Shown one piece after another: positions 5,539-5,580 of a DNA stretch of 5,580 nucleotides. Position 1 is the first letter of the stretch; the number at the start of each line of letters is the position of its first letter. This stretch comes from Clostridiales bacterium (lineage in GTDB: Bacteria; Bacillota; Clostridia; Oscillospirales; Oscillospiraceae), in the NCBI GenBank assembly GCA_004557655.1, contig SFGJ01000047.1, forward strand, positions 1-5,580, given 5' to 3'. Made by a program: the position numbers and the translations under genes. The notes beneath the pieces were generated by a model. That model searched no databases. It saw only the letters and a program-made list of their open reading frames with translations, and was not told the DNA's origin.

Positions 5539-5580
5539 TGTACGGATTGCAGAAAGCAAAAAACTCCCCGACTACATTTC

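Noticed and set aside
1..5580. CRISPR array, tRNA, rRNA or riboswitch
   Set aside because: I saw no regularly spaced direct repeats, no tRNA-like cloverleaf with a TTCGA-type arm, and no conserved riboswitch core on reading both strands.

Overview
The window looks like chromosomal or integrated accessory DNA from a gut-type member of the Clostridia (Oscillospiraceae/Lachnospiraceae-like). The basis is strong GGAGG-type ribosome binding sites, GC-rich core genes beside AT-rich patches, a zinc-ribbon/TIR/DUF6273 protein of a kind I associate with this group, and a decayed tnpV gene of the type carried by clostridial mobilizable elements. The species cannot be named from the sequence.

Layout. 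Positions 1-199 hold a rho-independent terminator of an unseen upstream gene, then a leader with an 8-bp-armed palindrome just before the first gene. From 200 to 5035 five genes run on the + strand with gaps of 12 to 52 bases and no terminator between them, so they probably form one operon: (1) an SPFH/stomatin-like protein with a C-terminal SHOCT motif (200-1336); (2) a four-helix membrane protein with a charged helical cytoplasmic tail (1352-2050); (3) a compact stand-alone TIR protein in AT-rich DNA (2063-2488); (4) a 756-residue protein with zinc ribbon, TPR-like repeat, TIR, a second copy of the TPR-like repeat, a transmembrane helix and an external DUF6273 domain (2515-4785); (5) a 65-residue protein I do not recognise (4838-5035). 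A very GC-rich hairpin at 5055-5094 closes the operon. On the - strand, 5484-5196 is a tnpV pseudogene with its promoter, ribosome binding site and terminator hairpin still visible.

How the genes may work together (inference). SPFH proteins build membrane-associated scaffolds, gene 2 would supply a membrane anchor, and gene 4 has the topology of a receptor: an external DUF6273 domain, one membrane helix, and a cytoplasmic TIR domain flanked by repeats. The stand-alone TIR protein is a second possible NAD-cleaving or signalling effector. Both TIR domains keep the glutamate four residues after a tryptophan that is catalytic in TIR NADases. SPFH, membrane and zinc-ribbon-plus-helix proteins together recall the Bacillus subtilis ydjGHI membrane-stress genes, here with TIR modules added. 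An envelope-sensing or antiphage abortive-type TIR system is a reasonable hypothesis, but nothing in the sequence proves it.

Base composition is mosaic. Genes 1 and 2 and the first half of gene 4 are GC-rich (for example 39/60 at 1801-1860 and 36/60 at 2641-2700). Gene 3 and the last third of gene 4 are AT-rich (18/60 at 2101-2160 and 20/60 at 4561-4620). This suggests that gene 3 was inserted and that the external domain of gene 4 was exchanged or evolved separately.
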